Part shown: positions 62,817-64,000 of the stretch, piece after piece | How the letters are laid out: each line of letters begins with the position of its first letter | Numbering within the stretch: position 1 is the first letter of the stretch | Assembly (NCBI RefSeq): GCF_004786095.1 | Contig: NZ_RHPJ01000002.1 | Location: 930,001 to 994,000 of the forward strand | DNA from: Serinibacter arcticus | Lineage (GTDB): Bacteria > Actinomycetota > Actinomycetes > Actinomycetales > Beutenbergiaceae | Direction: 5' to 3' | Length of the DNA: 64,000 bases | Position numbers and translations under genes: made by a program | The notes under the pieces: model-generated | What the model was told of the DNA's origin: nothing | The model's input: only the letters and a program-made list of their open reading frames with translations | Database searches by the model: none

Positions 62817-63961
62817 TGCTCGACCCCGGGACCCTGATGGTCGTGGAGTACCTCGTGCTCAGCCTCATCACCGCCGTGTACGGCGCCGACGTGGTGCGCC
62901 GCGGCTTCACCGCGCCCGACGTCTGCTGGGCCGTGGCGCTCCTCGCGGCCGGGCTCGGCTACCTCGGCGGCCTGATGGCCTCGGAGACGCCCGAGGCGAC
63001 GTGGGCGCGACCCGTGGCCTCCGGGCTCGTGGTGACAGCCGTGGGCGCCCTGTGGGCCGGTGCGCACGTCTTCTCCGGCCACCGCACGCTGCTGTGGCTG
63101 CCGCCCGTCACGGGCGTGCTGGTCGCCGCCGTCGAGCCCGTCGCGGTGCGTGCCGCGCTCGGCAGCGACACCGCGCTGACGGGGCACGAGCTCGTGCACG
63201 TCGGGGTGGCGGCCTGGGCGATCGCCACCACGGCCGCCGTGGTCCGCGGACCGCTGGTGCGCTACTTCGGCGGCGTGGTGATCGCGTTCGCGCTCGGCAC
63301 GGTCGGCGCGGCCCTGGCGATCCGCCTCCTCGTGGCGCTGGCGGCCGGCGAGGGCAGCGCGATCGTGGCCGGCGTGCTGGAGCCCGGGATGGCCTCGCTC
63401 GCCGTCGCCCTCGCGATGACGGCGGCGGGGATCGGCGTGATCCTGCTGCGGGCGGGGGAGCGCGGCGCGATACAGCTCGCCGACCCGCTGTTCGACACCA
63501 CGCTCGGGGTCCGCACGCCCGAGGGGCTGACGCGCCGCAGCGAGCAGCTGCTCGCACAGGCGCGCGGGCGCGGGCAGGAGGTCGTGGTCGTGGTGGTGGA
63601 CGTGGCCGACCCCGACACGCTGCGGGAGGCCTACGGCTCCCGGATGCTCGAGGCCTCGCGCGAGCTCGTCGCGGCGGTGCTCCTGGAGATCGTGCCCCGC
63701 GGCGGCGCCGTCGGCCTGTGCGAGCACACCGAGCACCGGTTCGTGGCGATCCTCCCGGACCACGACGCGCCGCTCGCCTCGCGCTGGGCGGAGGACGTGC
63801 GCCGCGCGATCCGCGCCTCCCGCGTGCAGGTCGACGCCGATGCGCTGCGCCTGACCGTGTCCACCGGTCTCGCGGTGGGGGACGAGGACCTCGACGCGCT
63901 GATCACGCGGGCCGCGGCCGCCGTCGGCGAGGACGAGAACGCCCGCCGACCCCGTCGCTGA
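62816..63961 (+). CDS. membrane protein with degenerate GGDEF domain
   Basis: A 381-residue protein with about seven membrane helices (residues 5-212) and a C-terminal cytoplasmic domain (about 228-375) laid out like a diguanylate cyclase: VVVVVVDVADPDTLREAYGS fits the first strand and helix, and HRFVAILPD the strand after the signature. The GGDEF position reads T305-E306-H307-R308-F309, so the catalytic loop is lost and c-di-GMP synthesis is unlikely. It probably acts as a sensor or scaffold for the upstream kinase and sugar transferase; this is inference. Confidence 0.75.
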   Translation: MLDPGTLMVVEYLVLSLITAVYGADVVRRGFTAPDVCWAVALLAAGLGYLGGLMASETPEATWARPVASGLVVTAVGALWAGAHVFSGHRTLLWLPPVTGVLVAAVEPVAVRAALGSDTALTGHELVHVGVAAWAIATTAAVVRGPLVRYFGGVVIAFALGTVGAALAIRLLVALAAGEGSAIVAGVLEPGMASLAVALAMTAAGIGVILLRAGERGAIQLADPLFDTTLGVRTPEGLTRRSEQLLAQARGRGQEVVVVVVDVADPDTLREAYGSRMLEASRELVAAVLLEIVPRGGAVGLCEHTEHRFVAILPDHDAPLASRWAEDVRRAIRASRVQVDADALRLTVSTGLAVGDEDLDALITRAAAAVGEDENARRPRR

Positions 63962-64000
63962 GCGACAGGACCGACGGGCGGTCAGGGACGAGCTCGGCCC

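Overview
This window comes from a very GC-rich (roughly 70 percent or more) Gram-positive actinobacterium. High-GC codon use, GTG/TTG starts, apparent leaderless promoters (TANNNT six or seven bases before the start codon), two CIRCE sites before groEL, a WXG100 protein, class C sortase pili and the cold-shock/DUF3027/XPB-helicase neighbourhood all fit Micrococcales, probably a polysaccharide-degrading relative of Cellulomonas or Cellulosimicrobium. The family placement is inference. I saw no rRNA, tRNA, transposase, integrase, phage or CRISPR.

Left part (1-16.9 kb): a carbohydrate-utilisation locus. It holds a 5'-truncated GH127 beta-L-arabinofuranosidase, a translationally coupled secreted sugar-binding-like protein with C-terminal SLH repeats, an M6 metalloprotease with the same repeats, a LacI regulator, a CUT1 ABC importer (lipoprotein plus two permeases, no ATPase), a GH31 glycosidase and a 1409-residue clan GH-A glycosidase with carbohydrate-binding domains and SLH repeats. 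Two promoters carry the same perfect 16-bp palindrome GGTGAACCGGTTCACC just after the -10, so the LacI protein probably controls both the importer/GH31 operon and the big surface enzyme.

Middle (17-32 kb): housekeeping genes (SGNH hydrolase, ung, DUF3263, LytR C-terminal-domain protein, mqo), then a compact pilus locus (1447-residue LPLTG surface protein, SpaA-type backbone pilin, class C sortase), a GH15 glucoamylase-like protein, a FAD oxidoreductase and an HTTM-domain membrane protein. groEL follows at 33 kb.

35.6-42.1 kb is one giant secreted amylopullulanase (about 2134 residues: X25 domains, two GH13 catalytic domains, SLH repeats). From 42 to 53 kb come two paralogous HD-family proteins flanking a WXG100 protein, an OmpR/histidine-kinase pair, a NYN nuclease-like protein, PspA, a TPM-domain membrane protein, a DHA2 MFS exporter and an AbiEi/DUF559-like fusion. 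From 53.8 kb on there are the XPB helicase and its partner, a cold-shock protein with DUF3027, and an overlapping operon of an exopolysaccharide sugar transferase, a PAS histidine kinase and a membrane protein with a degenerate GGDEF domain.

The least explained signals are intergenic. There is a 4+4 array of 21-nt units in inverted orientation (17.8-18.0 kb), a cluster of three long hairpins at a convergent junction (42.1-42.3 kb), and dispersed related 22-23-bp-stem palindromes sharing a GTCTACCTCGG-like core (35.4, 52.5 and 53.8 kb). Four different secreted proteins also share one SLH-like triple module with a variant ARDA motif, in places nearly identical at DNA level.
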